Source: Nitrospira sp. KM1 (GTDB lineage Bacteria > Nitrospirota > Nitrospiria > Nitrospirales > Nitrospiraceae). From it: a DNA stretch of 64,000 nucleotides. This document shows, piece after piece, positions 35,766 to 44,680 of this stretch; positions within the stretch are counted from its first letter, which is position 1, and the number at the start of each line of letters is the position of its first letter. The position numbers were made by a program, and so were the translations under genes. The notes below the pieces were generated by a model that was given only the letters and a program-made list of their open reading frames with translations, was not told the DNA's origin and did not search any database. The stretch lies in contig NZ_AP022671.1 of assembly GCF_011405515.1 (NCBI RefSeq), forward strand, positions 2,790,001-2,854,000, written 5' to 3'.

Positions 35766-37088
35766 ATGGCATTCATGACCATCACGCCCGGCCGACCGCT
35801 GCGAGGCACGATCACCGTCCCCGGCGACAAATCTATTACGCACCGGGCCATTATTCTGACCGCTCTAGCCGAGGGAGTAGGGCGGATCGTGCGCTACTGC
35901 CGAGGGCAGGACTGTCTCGACACTATGCGGGCGATGCGATCACTCGGGGTGAAAATCGAGGAGTCTCCAGACGAATTGATCGTGCATGGAAAGGGACTCT
36001 GGGGATTATGCGAGCCGAGTGACATTATCGATTGCGGAAATTCCGGTACGGGGATTCGACTGTTGACGGGCCTGCTGGCCGGTCAGGATTTTTTCTCGAT
36101 GCTGACGGGAGATGTCTCGATTCGTCGGCGGCCGATGGGACGGATCGTCAAACCACTGCGTGAAATGGGTGCGACGATCGCCGGGCGAAAGGGCGGCGAA
36201 CTCGCCCCCCTCGCCGTGACTGGGACCACCCTGCACGCGATTACCTATGCGTCACCGGTCGCCAGCGCACAGGTCAAGTCGTCATTATTACTGGCGGGGC
36301 TATTCGCCAAGGGCACGACGCGCATTACGGAGCCGCAGCTGTCCCGTGACCACACGGAGCGGATGTTTCAGTTCTATCAACTCCCGTTCACCCGTCAGGG
36401 ATTGACGCTCACATTGGAAGGCAGGCCATCGGTCGGATGGCCGGCGGCGCCGTCGATGACCGTTCCCGGCGATCTTTCCGCCGCGGCATTTTTTGTCGTG
36501 GGGGCCACGGTCATTCCCGGATCGGATGTCACCATCCAAGGCGTAGGAGTCAATCCGACCCGCACCGGTCTGTTGGATATCCTGAACAGGATGGGGGCAG
36601 ATATTCAGCTCCTCAATCCGCGCGAGGCAGGCGGAGAACCGATTGCTGACATCCGCGTGAAGTCGGCTAGACTGCGTGGCGTTACCATCGAACCGGATGT
36701 GATCCCCCAAACAATTGATGAATTTCCCGTCCTATGCGTGGCGGCCGCCGTGGCCGAAGGACGTACGACGGTTTCCGGGGCGGAAGAATTACGATTCAAG
36801 GAGAGTGACCGGATCGCGACGATGGCGAACGAACTACGGGCGATGGGGGCTGACATATCGGAGACGCCGGACGGGCTGACGATTAACGGACGCGGAGGCG
36901 CTTCGGAACATGGCCGACTGCTCGGCTCCCGCTGCCGAAGTCATGGCGACCATCGGGTGGCCATGTCGCTTGCAATCGGCGCGTTGACGGCCAGTACCGA
37001 GACGGTCATTGAAGAAACCGAATGTATTGAGACATCATTTCCCGAGTTCCATCAGACCTTGTTGAACCTCACCTCGGGGAACCCGTAA
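35766..37088 (+). CDS. aroA: 3-phosphoshikimate 1-carboxyvinyltransferase (EPSP synthase)
   Basis: 440 residues with the two-domain beta-prism fold. Substrate contacts are visible: PGDKSITHRAIILTALAEG (N-terminal lysine and arginine), DCGNSGTGIRLLTGLLAG, RRRPMGRIVKPLREMGA, QVKSSLLLAGL, the catalytic DEFPVLCVAAA and EELRFKESDRIA near 370, and GDHRVAMSLAIGAL. The ATG at 35766 directly follows tyrA; a second ATG three codons later is possible. Confidence 0.96.
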   Translation: MAFMTITPGRPLRGTITVPGDKSITHRAIILTALAEGVGRIVRYCRGQDCLDTMRAMRSLGVKIEESPDELIVHGKGLWGLCEPSDIIDCGNSGTGIRLLTGLLAGQDFFSMLTGDVSIRRRPMGRIVKPLREMGATIAGRKGGELAPLAVTGTTLHAITYASPVASAQVKSSLLLAGLFAKGTTRITEPQLSRDHTERMFQFYQLPFTRQGLTLTLEGRPSVGWPAAPSMTVPGDLSAAAFFVVGATVIPGSDVTIQGVGVNPTRTGLLDILNRMGADIQLLNPREAGGEPIADIRVKSARLRGVTIEPDVIPQTIDEFPVLCVAAAVAEGRTTVSGAEELRFKESDRIATMANELRAMGADISETPDGLTINGRGGASEHGRLLGSRCRSHGDHRVAMSLAIGALTASTETVIEETECIETSFPEFHQTLLNLTSGNP

Positions 37089-37135
37089 AGGGGTGAGGTG
37101 ATGACGTTGCGGGGGTTGGAAAGGATTTGCGCCCG

Positions 37136-37795
37136 ATGATCGTCGCGATTGATGGACCCGCGGGGGTCGGCAAGAGTACGGTCGCGAAGCTGCTCGCATC
37201 CAAACTCCGGTTTCTGTACTTGGATACGGGAAGTCTGTATCGGGCGGTGGCCTGGGCCGTCATCCGGAATCGTATCGATCCCGCGGATGCCGATGCTGTG
37301 TCGGCGATTCTTCCCGGCCTGTCCGTCCAAATGCGATTCGAGAATGGAACGGCGGTCGTAGAGGTGAATAGACAGGATATTTCGAACGAATTGCGGACTC
37401 CGGAGGTCTCGGCCGCTGCATCGGTCGTGTCGGCCATTCCTGCCGTACGTGCATGGCTGTTTCCCCTTCAGCGGGAAATCGGGCTTCAGGGTTCGGTCGT
37501 GGCCGAGGGTCGTGATATGGGCACGCACATATTTCCCGAGGCCGAGGTCAAGTTTTTTCTAGAGGCGGATCCCATGGTGCGGGCCGATCGTCGGCACCGC
37601 GAACTTGTGGCTGCCGGTCATTCGAGACAGATTGAACAAACGGCGTTGGACATCAGCACGCGCGATGGAAGGGATCGTTCTCGTGCCGTGGCTCCGCTCG
37701 TTCCGGCTGATGACGCGCACCATATCGATACATCGGCCATGTCTGCTGCAGAAGTTGTGGAACACATGATGGCGGTGGTGACGGCCAAGTTGTGA
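37136..37795 (+). CDS. cmk: Cytidylate kinase
   Basis: Phosphorylates CMP and dCMP. 219 residues with P-loop IDGPAGVGKSTVAKLLA (residues 5-21), LDTGSLYRAVAW, the NMP-binding insert from about 40-85, and GRDMGTHIFPEAEVKFFLEAD. The ATG at 37136 has AAAGGA ten bases upstream; a TTG three codons earlier is too close to that site. The stop overlaps the start of the next gene (GTGA). The order aroA-cmk-rpsA is widespread. Confidence 0.95.
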   Translation: MIVAIDGPAGVGKSTVAKLLASKLRFLYLDTGSLYRAVAWAVIRNRIDPADADAVSAILPGLSVQMRFENGTAVVEVNRQDISNELRTPEVSAAASVVSAIPAVRAWLFPLQREIGLQGSVVAEGRDMGTHIFPEAEVKFFLEADPMVRADRRHRELVAAGHSRQIEQTALDISTRDGRDRSRAVAPLVPADDAHHIDTSAMSAAEVVEHMMAVVTAKL

Positions 37796-38445
37796 GTGCA
37801 GTTCTATACGGTCTGTTATGGATTCTGGTCCGGCTCGTCGCCTGGATCTGTTTTCGGTATCGCGTCGTTGGAATCGTGCCGCGTCGCGGAGGTCTCTTGA
37901 TCGCGGCCAACCATGCGAGCTATTTTGACATTCCGCTGCTCGGCTGCGGGATGACGCGGCGCGCGTGGTATCTCGGGCGAAGCGATTTGTTCGTTCCGGT
38001 GCTCAAGCCGATCCTCCAGTGGCTGGGTTGGATCCCGTTGAAGCTGGGACGTCTGGATCGTAAGGCGTTCGATACGGCGATCGACCTTATCCGAAAGGGA
38101 AAGGTCGTCGTGATTTTCCCAGAAGGGGGACGGACGCTGGACGGACGGCTGCGGGAGGGAAAACACGGTTTGGGGATGATTGTCGCGCAAACCGGCTGTC
38201 CCGTCGTACCGGCGTATCTGAAAGGTACCTATGATGTGCTGCCAGCCGGAGCCACACGGCCCAGGCTGCATCCCGTCACCGTCATTTTCGGCGAGTCGTT
38301 ACAGTTTTCTCCGCCCGCCGCAGACGGTGAGATGAAGACATTCTATCAGGAAGTCAGCCGGACGGTGATGGAGCATGTCGCCGCCCTCGGTCAGGTTGAA
38401 TCGCCGAATCATCAACGGCAAGCCGGATTTCGCAACGCTGAGTGA
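37792..38445 (+). CDS. 1-acyl-glycerol-3-phosphate acyltransferase (PlsC family)
   Basis: Predicted membrane-bound acyltransferase making phosphatidic acid. 217 residues with an N-terminal hydrophobic segment (about 2-25), the catalytic NHASYFD (His-x4-Asp, near 40), and FPEGGRT (near 113) for the acceptor phosphate. It begins at the GTG overlapping the cmk stop and ends 56 bases before rpsA, so it is embedded in the cmk-rpsA operon. Position in that context is common. Whether it is the main PlsC or a paralogue cannot be told. Confidence 0.9.
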   Translation: MSAVLYGLLWILVRLVAWICFRYRVVGIVPRRGGLLIAANHASYFDIPLLGCGMTRRAWYLGRSDLFVPVLKPILQWLGWIPLKLGRLDRKAFDTAIDLIRKGKVVVIFPEGGRTLDGRLREGKHGLGMIVAQTGCPVVPAYLKGTYDVLPAGATRPRLHPVTVIFGESLQFSPPAADGEMKTFYQEVSRTVMEHVAALGQVESPNHQRQAGFRNAE

Positions 38446-38501
38446 GTTCCGGTGCAGTCCATATTCAGCACCCGACACGGTCGGAAGAGTAGGATGAACC
38501 C

Positions 38502-40220
38502 ATGAGCACGGTTTCGAACACCAACGAGCAGCAATTGGATCGCGATGCCCTGGCCGCCCTCTATGAGGAAACCTTCAAGAATTTGCAGGAGGGTACCATC
38601 ACGGAGGGCCGCGTCGTGGCTCTGACGAAGGATAAAGTTGTGGTCGACATCGGCTACAAGTCGGAGGGCATGATTCCCAGCGACCAATTCGCGAGCGAGG
38701 AGCTCCAGAACATCAAGATCGGCGACCGGCTACAGGTCTATATTGAAGAGTGCGAAGACGCCGACGGCAACCTGATTCTTTCCAAAGAAAAAGCCGACAA
38801 GATGAAGATCTGGGAAGAATTGGAAAAACTGTACAAGGACGAGAAAAGCATCGACGGCAAAGTCGTGTCGCGCATCAAGGGCGGCATGATGGTGGACATT
38901 GGGGTGAAGGCATTTCTGCCGGGTTCACAGATCGATCTGCACCCGGTGCGTGACTTGGACGGTCTCGTCGGTCGCACGTTTCCGATGAAGATCATCAAGA
39001 TCAATCATCGTCGCGGGAATGTCGTGGTGTCCCGCAGGGTGCTGCTCGAAGAGACGAGAGATAAGAAGCGGCAGACCACGCTGGCGACATTAAAAGAAGG
39101 TCAACTCATCCAGGGTACGGTCAAGAACATCACGGACTACGGAGCCTTCATCGATCTCGGCGGCATTGACGGGCTGCTCCACATCACCGACATGTCGTGG
39201 GGACGCGTGGGGCATCCGTCGGAGATGTTCAACGTCGGCGACCGCGTGGAAGTCAGCGTGCTCAAGTATGACCGGGAGACCGGCCGCATTTCCCTGGGGC
39301 TGAAGCAAAAGTCCGCAGATCCGTGGACCAACGTCGCCGGCAAGTATCCCATCGGCACGCGCGTGCGCGGAAAGGTCGTGAGCCTCACCGACTATGGAGC
39401 CTTTGTAGAACTCGAGCCGGGCGTCGAAGGGCTCGTGCACGTCTCGGAAATGTCCTGGACGCATGAGGTGCGGCATCCATCGCGGGTGGTGGCAATCGGC
39501 GACCAGGTCGAAGCGGCGGTGCTGAATGTGGATCCCGCCAGCCGCAAGATTTCACTCGGGATGAAGCAGACAGCGCCAAACCCATGGGATATGGTCGAGG
39601 GAAAATATCCGATCGGCACCCGTATCGAAGGCAAGGTCAAGAGCCTGACTGATTTCGGTGCGTTCATTGGCTTGGACGAGGGCATCGACGGATTGATCCA
39701 CATTTCCGACATGTCATGGACGAAGCACATCAAGCACCCGTCCGAGTTGTTTAAAAAAGCCCAGAAAGTCGAAGCCGTTGTGTTACGGATCGACAAAGAG
39801 AAGGAGCGGCTGTCTCTCGGATACAAGCAGTTGTCGCGTGATCCTTGGGACGACGAGATCCCCGGCCGGTATCGGGTTGGAGACTCCACGAGCGGCAAAG
39901 TCAGCAAGGTGGCAGACTTTGGAATCTTCGTCGAGTTAGACGGCGGCGTGGAAGGACTGATCCACATCAGCGAAGCGGGTCTGGACTCAAGCGTCAAGCT
40001 GGAAGACAAGTTCAAACTCCAGGACGAAGTCACGGCCAAGATCATCAAAGTCGATCGTGAGGAGCGGAAAATCGCGTTGAGTCTGCGCGACCATCAGCTG
40101 GACTCTGAGCGGCGCCATGTGGACGAATATCACGCCGCGCAGGGTGCTCCGGATCAAAGCTTGGGGCGTGCGGCAAAGCAGAGTCGTAAACGCGCTGCCG
40201 CCGAAGACGACGAACGGTAG
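38502..40220 (+). CDS. rpsA: 30S ribosomal protein S1
   Basis: 572 residues with six S1 (OB-fold) repeats, beginning near 30, 115, 200, 287, 374 and 461. Repeats 3-6 show the strong ITDYGAFIDLGG-IDGLLHITDMSW type sequence; the first two, which bind the ribosome, are more divergent, as is normal. The C-terminal tail is basic (KQSRKRAAAEDDER). It binds mRNA and helps initiation on structured leaders. A perfect 13-bp hairpin follows 11 bases after the stop. Confidence 0.97.
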   Translation: MSTVSNTNEQQLDRDALAALYEETFKNLQEGTITEGRVVALTKDKVVVDIGYKSEGMIPSDQFASEELQNIKIGDRLQVYIEECEDADGNLILSKEKADKMKIWEELEKLYKDEKSIDGKVVSRIKGGMMVDIGVKAFLPGSQIDLHPVRDLDGLVGRTFPMKIIKINHRRGNVVVSRRVLLEETRDKKRQTTLATLKEGQLIQGTVKNITDYGAFIDLGGIDGLLHITDMSWGRVGHPSEMFNVGDRVEVSVLKYDRETGRISLGLKQKSADPWTNVAGKYPIGTRVRGKVVSLTDYGAFVELEPGVEGLVHVSEMSWTHEVRHPSRVVAIGDQVEAAVLNVDPASRKISLGMKQTAPNPWDMVEGKYPIGTRIEGKVKSLTDFGAFIGLDEGIDGLIHISDMSWTKHIKHPSELFKKAQKVEAVVLRIDKEKERLSLGYKQLSRDPWDDEIPGRYRVGDSTSGKVSKVADFGIFVELDGGVEGLIHISEAGLDSSVKLEDKFKLQDEVTAKIIKVDREERKIALSLRDHQLDSERRHVDEYHAAQGAPDQSLGRAAKQSRKRAAAEDDER

Positions 40221-40231
40221 ACGTGAGAGGC

Positions 40232-40261
40232 GACAAGCAGCGTGATGGCACGCTGCTTGTC
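40232..40261 (+). terminator. Perfect hairpin between rpsA and sppA
   Basis: GACAAGCAGCGTG (40232-40244) and CACGCTGCTTGTC (40249-40261) pair without a mismatch around ATGG. No T-run follows, and sppA starts 12 bases later, so it may act as a partial terminator, an RNA-stability element or a translational control of sppA and not as a full stop. Confidence 0.5.
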
Positions 40262-40273
40262 GGATCACTCAAC

Positions 40274-41170
40274 ATGGCAGAGGCTGTCCAAGACAAACCG
40301 GTGAAGCGCTCACTTTTCCGAAAGGTACTGTGGCTGGTGGGCATTGGAATGATCGTGCTCATCCTCGTCAATGTCCTGTTCCCGGACCTGGACCTTTCAA
40401 CCGAGGATCGCGTAGCGTTAATTAGGGTCGAAGGCGTCATTCTCGACTCGCAATCGACTGTGACGGAATTGAGGCGGTTCGGAGAGAATCCATCCATCAA
40501 AGCGATTGTCTTACGCATCGACAGTCCCGGCGGAGGGGTCGTGCCGTCGCAGGAGATCTTCGACGCGGTCCAACGGGTGCGCAGCAAGAACAACAAGGCC
40601 GTGATCGCCTCGATGGGAACGGTGGCGGCGTCAGGAGGATATTATATCGCGGCGGCCACCGACCGGATCATCGCCAATCCCGGAACGTTGACCGGGAGCA
40701 TCGGTGTGATCATGGAAACTGCGAACATCGAAGGGCTCTTGAAAAAGATCGGCGTGGAGGGCATTGTCGTGAAAAGCGGGAAATTCAAAGACGTCGGTTC
40801 TCCGCTTCGGAAGATGAGCGATGAGGAGCACGCGCTGCTCCAATCCGTCATGGATGACGTGCATAAACAATTCATCGATGCCGTCGCCGCCGGTCGCGCG
40901 TTGGAGGTCACCGCAGTGCAGGCGCTGGCGGATGGCCGGATTTTTACGGGTAGACAGGCCAAGGATGCGAAACTCGTCGATGAATTGGGCAATCTGGACG
41001 ATGCCATTCAGTTGGCGGCGGATCTGGCGGGCATTGAAGGCGAGCCGAAAGTGGTCGAACCTCGCCGCCGGTTCTCGTTCAGAGAACTCATCGATTCGCG
41101 GTTTGCGGATATTTTCCCGAAAGTCGATTTTCATGCTGGGGTGAGCCTGAAGTATCTCATGGCGTTCTAA
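40274..41170 (+). CDS. sppA: Signal peptide peptidase SppA
   Basis: A membrane-anchored serine protease that degrades cleaved signal peptides. 298 residues: one membrane segment (about 17-36), then the ClpP-like fold with DSPGGGVVPSQEIF, the nucleophile serine in GTVAASGGYYIA, and the general-base Lys in VVKSGKFKDVGSPLR. This is the short, single-domain form. I use the ATG at 40274, just before the membrane segment; an earlier GTG (40223) would place the rpsA-sppA hairpin inside the coding region. Confidence 0.92.
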   Translation: MAEAVQDKPVKRSLFRKVLWLVGIGMIVLILVNVLFPDLDLSTEDRVALIRVEGVILDSQSTVTELRRFGENPSIKAIVLRIDSPGGGVVPSQEIFDAVQRVRSKNNKAVIASMGTVAASGGYYIAAATDRIIANPGTLTGSIGVIMETANIEGLLKKIGVEGIVVKSGKFKDVGSPLRKMSDEEHALLQSVMDDVHKQFIDAVAAGRALEVTAVQALADGRIFTGRQAKDAKLVDELGNLDDAIQLAADLAGIEGEPKVVEPRRRFSFRELIDSRFADIFPKVDFHAGVSLKYLMAF

Positions 41171-41220
41171 TTATCGGCGTGGCAGGCAGTCCACGCCCGG
41201 CAGCGAAAGGGGAATCGCAT

Positions 41221-41499
41221 ATGACGAAGGCCCAGATCATCGAACGCGTTTCCGAGCAGGTTACGACGCTGACGAAGCGCCAGGCGGAAATCGTCGTGAA
41301 TACGATTTTTGACTGCGTCAGAGATTCGTTGAAAAACGGAGACAAAACAGAGATTCGTGGGTTCGGAAGCTTTCGACTCCGGTCTCGCCGCATGAAGGAG
41401 GGGCGGAATCCAAAGACGGGAGCGACCGTCGCCGTTCCGGCCAAAAAGGTTCCATTCTTCAAAGCCGGCAAGGAACTCAAAGAACTTCTCAACCAGTAG
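41221..41499 (+). CDS. Integration host factor/HU-family protein
   Basis: 92 residues of the HU/IHF fold: MTKAQIIERVSEQV, then TEIRGFGSFRLRSRRMKEGRNPKTG (beta-arm), and PAKKVPFFKAGKELKELL. The FGSFR and KEGRNPKTG forms are nearer to IHF than to the HU encoded at 16849. The place after rpsA and sppA is the classic ihfB position. GAAAGGGG stands 9 bases before the ATG. Its stop is only seven bases before the next gene. Confidence 0.88.
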   Translation: MTKAQIIERVSEQVTTLTKRQAEIVVNTIFDCVRDSLKNGDKTEIRGFGSFRLRSRRMKEGRNPKTGATVAVPAKKVPFFKAGKELKELLNQ

Positions 41500-41506
41500 G
41501 AATGTT

Positions 41507-42508
41507 ATGACTGAATCAGATTCCGACTACGCAGCGGCCACCGATGTCAGGTGGACCGAGGGCGCCTTGAAACGTATGGAACGGGCGCCAATCTTCCTCA
41601 GGGGAATGGTGCGCAGGTTGGCGGAGAAAAAGGCCAGAGAATTGGGCTACGCGGAAATTACAGAGGAAACGCTTGACCGGTTCAAGAGCCAAATGATGGG
41701 CGGAATGGGGGGAGAAGCCGGCATGGCCGATGCCGCCGCTCAAATGGCTGCCGGGCACTTGCCATGGACCGCCGCCGCAAAGGCGCGACTGCAGAGCGTA
41801 CCGGAATTCATGCGGGGAATGATCCAGCAGATCGCTGAGGAGATTGCAAAAAAAGGCGGTCATATGGAAGTAAACATCGATCTCTTCGAACGGGTAGAAG
41901 CCATGGGCGACATTCGGGAAGAGTCGGTCTCCCCACTGCCATGGACACGTGGAGCTGTCGCGCAACTGCAGGAGAAGCTCAAACAGTCTCCGCCGATCGC
42001 GGTGGAGTTTGTCACTGACATGCTGAAGCGCGATACGGAAGATCTGGCGCGGGAAAAAGGCCTGACAGAAATTGACGAACACGCGCTCATTGAATTGTGG
42101 GAGGCTCCCCAGGAGCGTGTCCTATGGTCTGATGAGGCCTGGAAACGTCTTCAGACCTCCCCGGATTTCGTCCGGAGCGGCATCCGTAAGGCCGCCGAAC
42201 GCCGGGCACGCAAATTAGGGCTCAAAGAAATTGACTCCGAGCATCTCACCACCTTTCGGAATCAAGCGATGATGAAGGCGGTCAAACGAATTCGTTCGTT
42301 CGGCTATCAGGATCTCACCTTCGATGCGTTTGATACCGCTCTGAAAAAGACGAAGCGACTGCAGGGCAACGATCAGGCGGAAAAGCGTCTGGAAGAGATA
42401 CGCGGACACTTTGCCGATCCGAATACCAAGAAGCCCGAGGGAGGAACCCTGGGAGCGGACCTGATGGATCGGTTCCGGCGTTACCTTAAAGGGGAAGGCG
42501 CTCTGTAA
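41507..42508 (+). CDS. Protein of four PCP_red domains
   Basis: 333 residues. Four copies of the BchB C-terminal-like helical domain can be aligned at about 15-60, 86-131, 145-198 and 206-251, each starting with a Trp (RWTEGA, PWTAAA, PWTRGA, LWSDEA), followed by a run to P-x-[FA]-[VLM]-[RE] and an RRLAE/AREKG-type helix. The C-terminal 80 residues are charged and helical. The ATG is seven bases after the IHF-type gene, so both are on one transcript. A related two-domain protein lies at 26772. Function is unknown; in BchB this domain contributes to protochlorophyllide binding. Confidence 0.75.
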   Translation: MTESDSDYAAATDVRWTEGALKRMERAPIFLRGMVRRLAEKKARELGYAEITEETLDRFKSQMMGGMGGEAGMADAAAQMAAGHLPWTAAAKARLQSVPEFMRGMIQQIAEEIAKKGGHMEVNIDLFERVEAMGDIREESVSPLPWTRGAVAQLQEKLKQSPPIAVEFVTDMLKRDTEDLAREKGLTEIDEHALIELWEAPQERVLWSDEAWKRLQTSPDFVRSGIRKAAERRARKLGLKEIDSEHLTTFRNQAMMKAVKRIRSFGYQDLTFDAFDTALKKTKRLQGNDQAEKRLEEIRGHFADPNTKKPEGGTLGADLMDRFRRYLKGEGAL

Positions 42509-42588
42509 ACCGAGCCGAACTGTTCAGGTCCGGCTACGGTTCGATGTGTCATGAGGTGGTGGAATAGCCCAGGTAGTTGGGCGAGAGG

Positions 42589-42909
42589 CTAATGTGTGGC
42601 CGCCTGCTGAGGCCAGAATTTATGACGGATCTGGGGAAGCGGTTCGTTGTCGAAGTTCGGAATGTCGTACAGGCATCGGTCAATGAGCTCAACTTCTTCT
42701 TCGGTTAACTCCAGCGACACCTTCTTCTTCCAAAATTGGTCGAGTGTAAAATAATCACCCGACTGAGGCTTTTCGGCGAGAAATGCCTTCATCTTCTCGA
42801 ATCCCGCAGTGTCCACACCAGGAATACGACCTTTGTTCCGGTCATGACACCAATGCAGAACCTCGGCGATTCCATACATCGTAATATCAATCTTAACGGT
42901 TTTACCCAT
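42589..42909 (-). CDS. Hypothetical protein, 106 aa
   Basis: A soluble, mixed-charge protein opening MGKTVKIDITMYGIAEVLHW; the rest looks helical (FEKMKAFLAEKP, LTEEEVELIDRCLYDIP) and it has two Cys (in HWCHDR and DRCLYD). GGAGGCATCC gives a clear ribosome binding site before the ATG, and a promoter-like pair lies 24 bases further up. I do not recognise a family. It converges with the PCP_red gene and stands alone. Confidence 0.7.
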   Translation of the reverse strand: MGKTVKIDITMYGIAEVLHWCHDRNKGRIPGVDTAGFEKMKAFLAEKPQSGDYFTLDQFWKKKVSLELTEEEVELIDRCLYDIPNFDNEPLPQIRHKFWPQQAATH

Positions 42910-42933
42910 GGATGCCTCCTTGCGAAAGGTGCT

Positions 42934-42963
42934 AGTCTAACCCAGATTCAATCCAATTTTCAA
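42934..42963 (-). promoter_or_regulatory. Promoter of the 106-aa hypothetical gene
   Basis: On the minus strand TTGAAA (42963-42958) and TAGACT (42939-42934) are 18 bases apart; the sequence GGGTTAG precedes ACT, matching the NNNRTTAG context of the tRNA promoters. Confidence 0.5.
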
Positions 42964-43028
42964 AGCCTTCGTCAGCACGCGCTCGAGTGACTACGGTCCG
43001 TCGTCGCTCCAAGATCGGATCCACCGCA

Positions 43029-43058
43029 TTGCTACAGGAAAGACGGGATCGGTATACT
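43029..43058 (+). promoter_or_regulatory. Promoter of the FG-GAP lipoprotein gene
   Basis: TTGCTA (43029-43034) and TATACT (43053-43058) with an 18-base spacer, 82 bases before the start codon chosen. Confidence 0.4.
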
Positions 43059-43140
43059 GACACCTTCTCACCATGCCACCATCACGCTGCCAGTGCATTC
43101 GCTTGTCCGCCGTGACCGCATCCTCTCACGAGGCCGTTCG

Positions 43141-44343
43141 GTGAGGCTGCGACGGGATCTTCAGTGTCTTGCCGTGTCTTGCTGCTCCATCTCTCTGGGA
43201 GTGGTGTTCGTTCTGGCGATCGCCTGTTCGAAGCAGGATCCATACGTGCCGCCAGACCCGTTGTATTACTTTGCCAGTTATAAAGTCGGAAAGAATCCGA
43301 CCACAATCACCCCGTTCGACATCAACCTCGACGGGATCACAGATCTTGTCACGACTAATATCGCCAGCAATACGCTTTCTATCCTGATCGGCAACGGTGA
43401 TGGAACATTCCGGGACCAGGTTCAATTGCACGTGTGTCAAGAGCCTCGCTCCCTAGCCACAGGGTCGTTCAATGGAGATACGTATCCGGATATTGCTTTG
43501 GCATGCTCCGGAGGTGACCAGGTTGCCGTGATGTTCGGCCGGCCAGATGGAAAATTTGAAGAAGGACCGCAATATCCCGTTCACCGTACGCCGATCGCAA
43601 TTGCCAGCGACGATCTGAACGGGGACCATATTGCCGATCTCGTGGTGGCGCTTCGGAACGACAAAATCAAAGTGTTCATCGGTCTGGGCAATGGAGAATT
43701 CAAGCATGGGGTGCAATATGAATACGGAGATACTCCCACCTCCGTGGCCCTCTCCGATTTGAATGCGGACGGCGTGATCGATCTGGTCGTGACAAACGGC
43801 GGTCCCATGTCGAACGCCGTGTCCATCTGGTTGGGCAACGGAGACGGCACCTTCAAAACTCCTACCGACTATCGGTCCGGCAAAAGACCACTGGGAGTGA
43901 GCTTTGGGGATTTTAACAATGATCAGATCCGCGATCTGCTCGTAATCAATGGGGAGCGGGATAGTTTTTCGACGTTTCTGGGAAACGGGAACGGGACGTT
44001 CCAGGCTGGTCGTGATTCCGGAGCCGATGCCGGGCCGAACTTCGGACTCGCCAGGGATTTCAATGGCGATCGACGCACCGATGTGGCCATCGTGAACCTC
44101 CAGTCCAGCGACCTGTCAATCCTGTTTGGCCGCGGAGATGGGACGTTTGAATATCCGCCCAGGAATTACCGGACGAAACCCGGTCCTTTTGCCGTGGCGA
44201 CATACCGCGTGACGACAAAGGAGGTCGACGAGCCTGGGCTTGCCATTGCGGACAACGGAGACGGGTCCGTGTCGATTTTTCTGCATCGCGGACTCAAATC
44301 CATTTCGCCATCGAAGCCGCCTCCTTCGGACGGCAATGGGTAA
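43141..44343 (+). CDS. FG-GAP/VCBS repeat lipoprotein
   Basis: 400 residues from the GTG at 43141 (AGG seven bases upstream). A basic n-region and hydrophobic core end in VLAIAC, a plausible lipobox, so the protein is probably anchored in the outer or inner membrane. Six or seven repeats of about 60 residues follow, each with a calcium-loop-like D-x-[ND]-x-D-x3-D-[LIV] (for example DINLDGITDLV, DLNADGVIDLV, DFNGDRRTDVA) and a GNGDGTF turn, predicted to form a seven-bladed beta-propeller. Such proteins bind ligands or surfaces outside the cell. A longer start at 43093 has no ribosome binding site. Confidence 0.8.
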   Translation: MRLRRDLQCLAVSCCSISLGVVFVLAIACSKQDPYVPPDPLYYFASYKVGKNPTTITPFDINLDGITDLVTTNIASNTLSILIGNGDGTFRDQVQLHVCQEPRSLATGSFNGDTYPDIALACSGGDQVAVMFGRPDGKFEEGPQYPVHRTPIAIASDDLNGDHIADLVVALRNDKIKVFIGLGNGEFKHGVQYEYGDTPTSVALSDLNADGVIDLVVTNGGPMSNAVSIWLGNGDGTFKTPTDYRSGKRPLGVSFGDFNNDQIRDLLVINGERDSFSTFLGNGNGTFQAGRDSGADAGPNFGLARDFNGDRRTDVAIVNLQSSDLSILFGRGDGTFEYPPRNYRTKPGPFAVATYRVTTKEVDEPGLAIADNGDGSVSIFLHRGLKSISPSKPPPSDGNG

Positions 44344-44375
44344 CTCGGGCGGGTGTGAGCGAAAGGGGTGTCTGC

Positions 44376-44404
44376 TTGACAGTCCAAAACCCCTCGGCTA
44401 GATT
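44376..44404 (+). promoter_or_regulatory. Promoter upstream of the small membrane protein and dac genes
   Basis: TTGACA (44376-44381) and TAGATT (44399-44404) with a 17-base spacer. The first possible start codons lie 33-48 bases downstream. Confidence 0.6.
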
Positions 44405-44451
44405 GCCGGGAGAGGCACTATCCATCGCATGCCGCTGTGCGGCGGGGGTCT

Positions 44452-44652
44452 GTGAGATCGTTCGTTTGGTGGTTTAGCATCGGCACGCTCCTTACGTTGT
44501 CGGTCTTGATGGTGCAAGGTGGAGTGAGAGATCTACTGGACGGAGCTCATCCGGCCGCAGGAACGAGTCCCTATGTGTCATTTGGGACGACCATCTTCGG
44601 CGGCGGACTTCTAGCCGGATGCCTCGCACTCGTCATGAACCGGATTCGATGA
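44452..44652 (+). CDS. Small membrane protein, 66 aa
   Basis: Two hydrophobic segments (about 5-24 and 45-60) separated by a short loop with DLLDGAHPAAG. I use the GTG at 44452, which has GGGGG just upstream; a GTG at 44437 adds five residues. No family is recognised. A good promoter precedes it, and the zinc-ribbon and carboxypeptidase genes follow closely on the same strand, which supports it being real. Confidence 0.5.
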   Translation: MRSFVWWFSIGTLLTLSVLMVQGGVRDLLDGAHPAAGTSPYVSFGTTIFGGGLLAGCLALVMNRIR

Positions 44653-44680
44653 CAGGAGAACGTTTCGGCGGCTTCTAGGC

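Noticed and set aside
39392-40048. 218-codon minus-strand frame inside rpsA
   Set aside because: It is the antisense of S1 repeats; such long shadows are expected in GC-rich genes.
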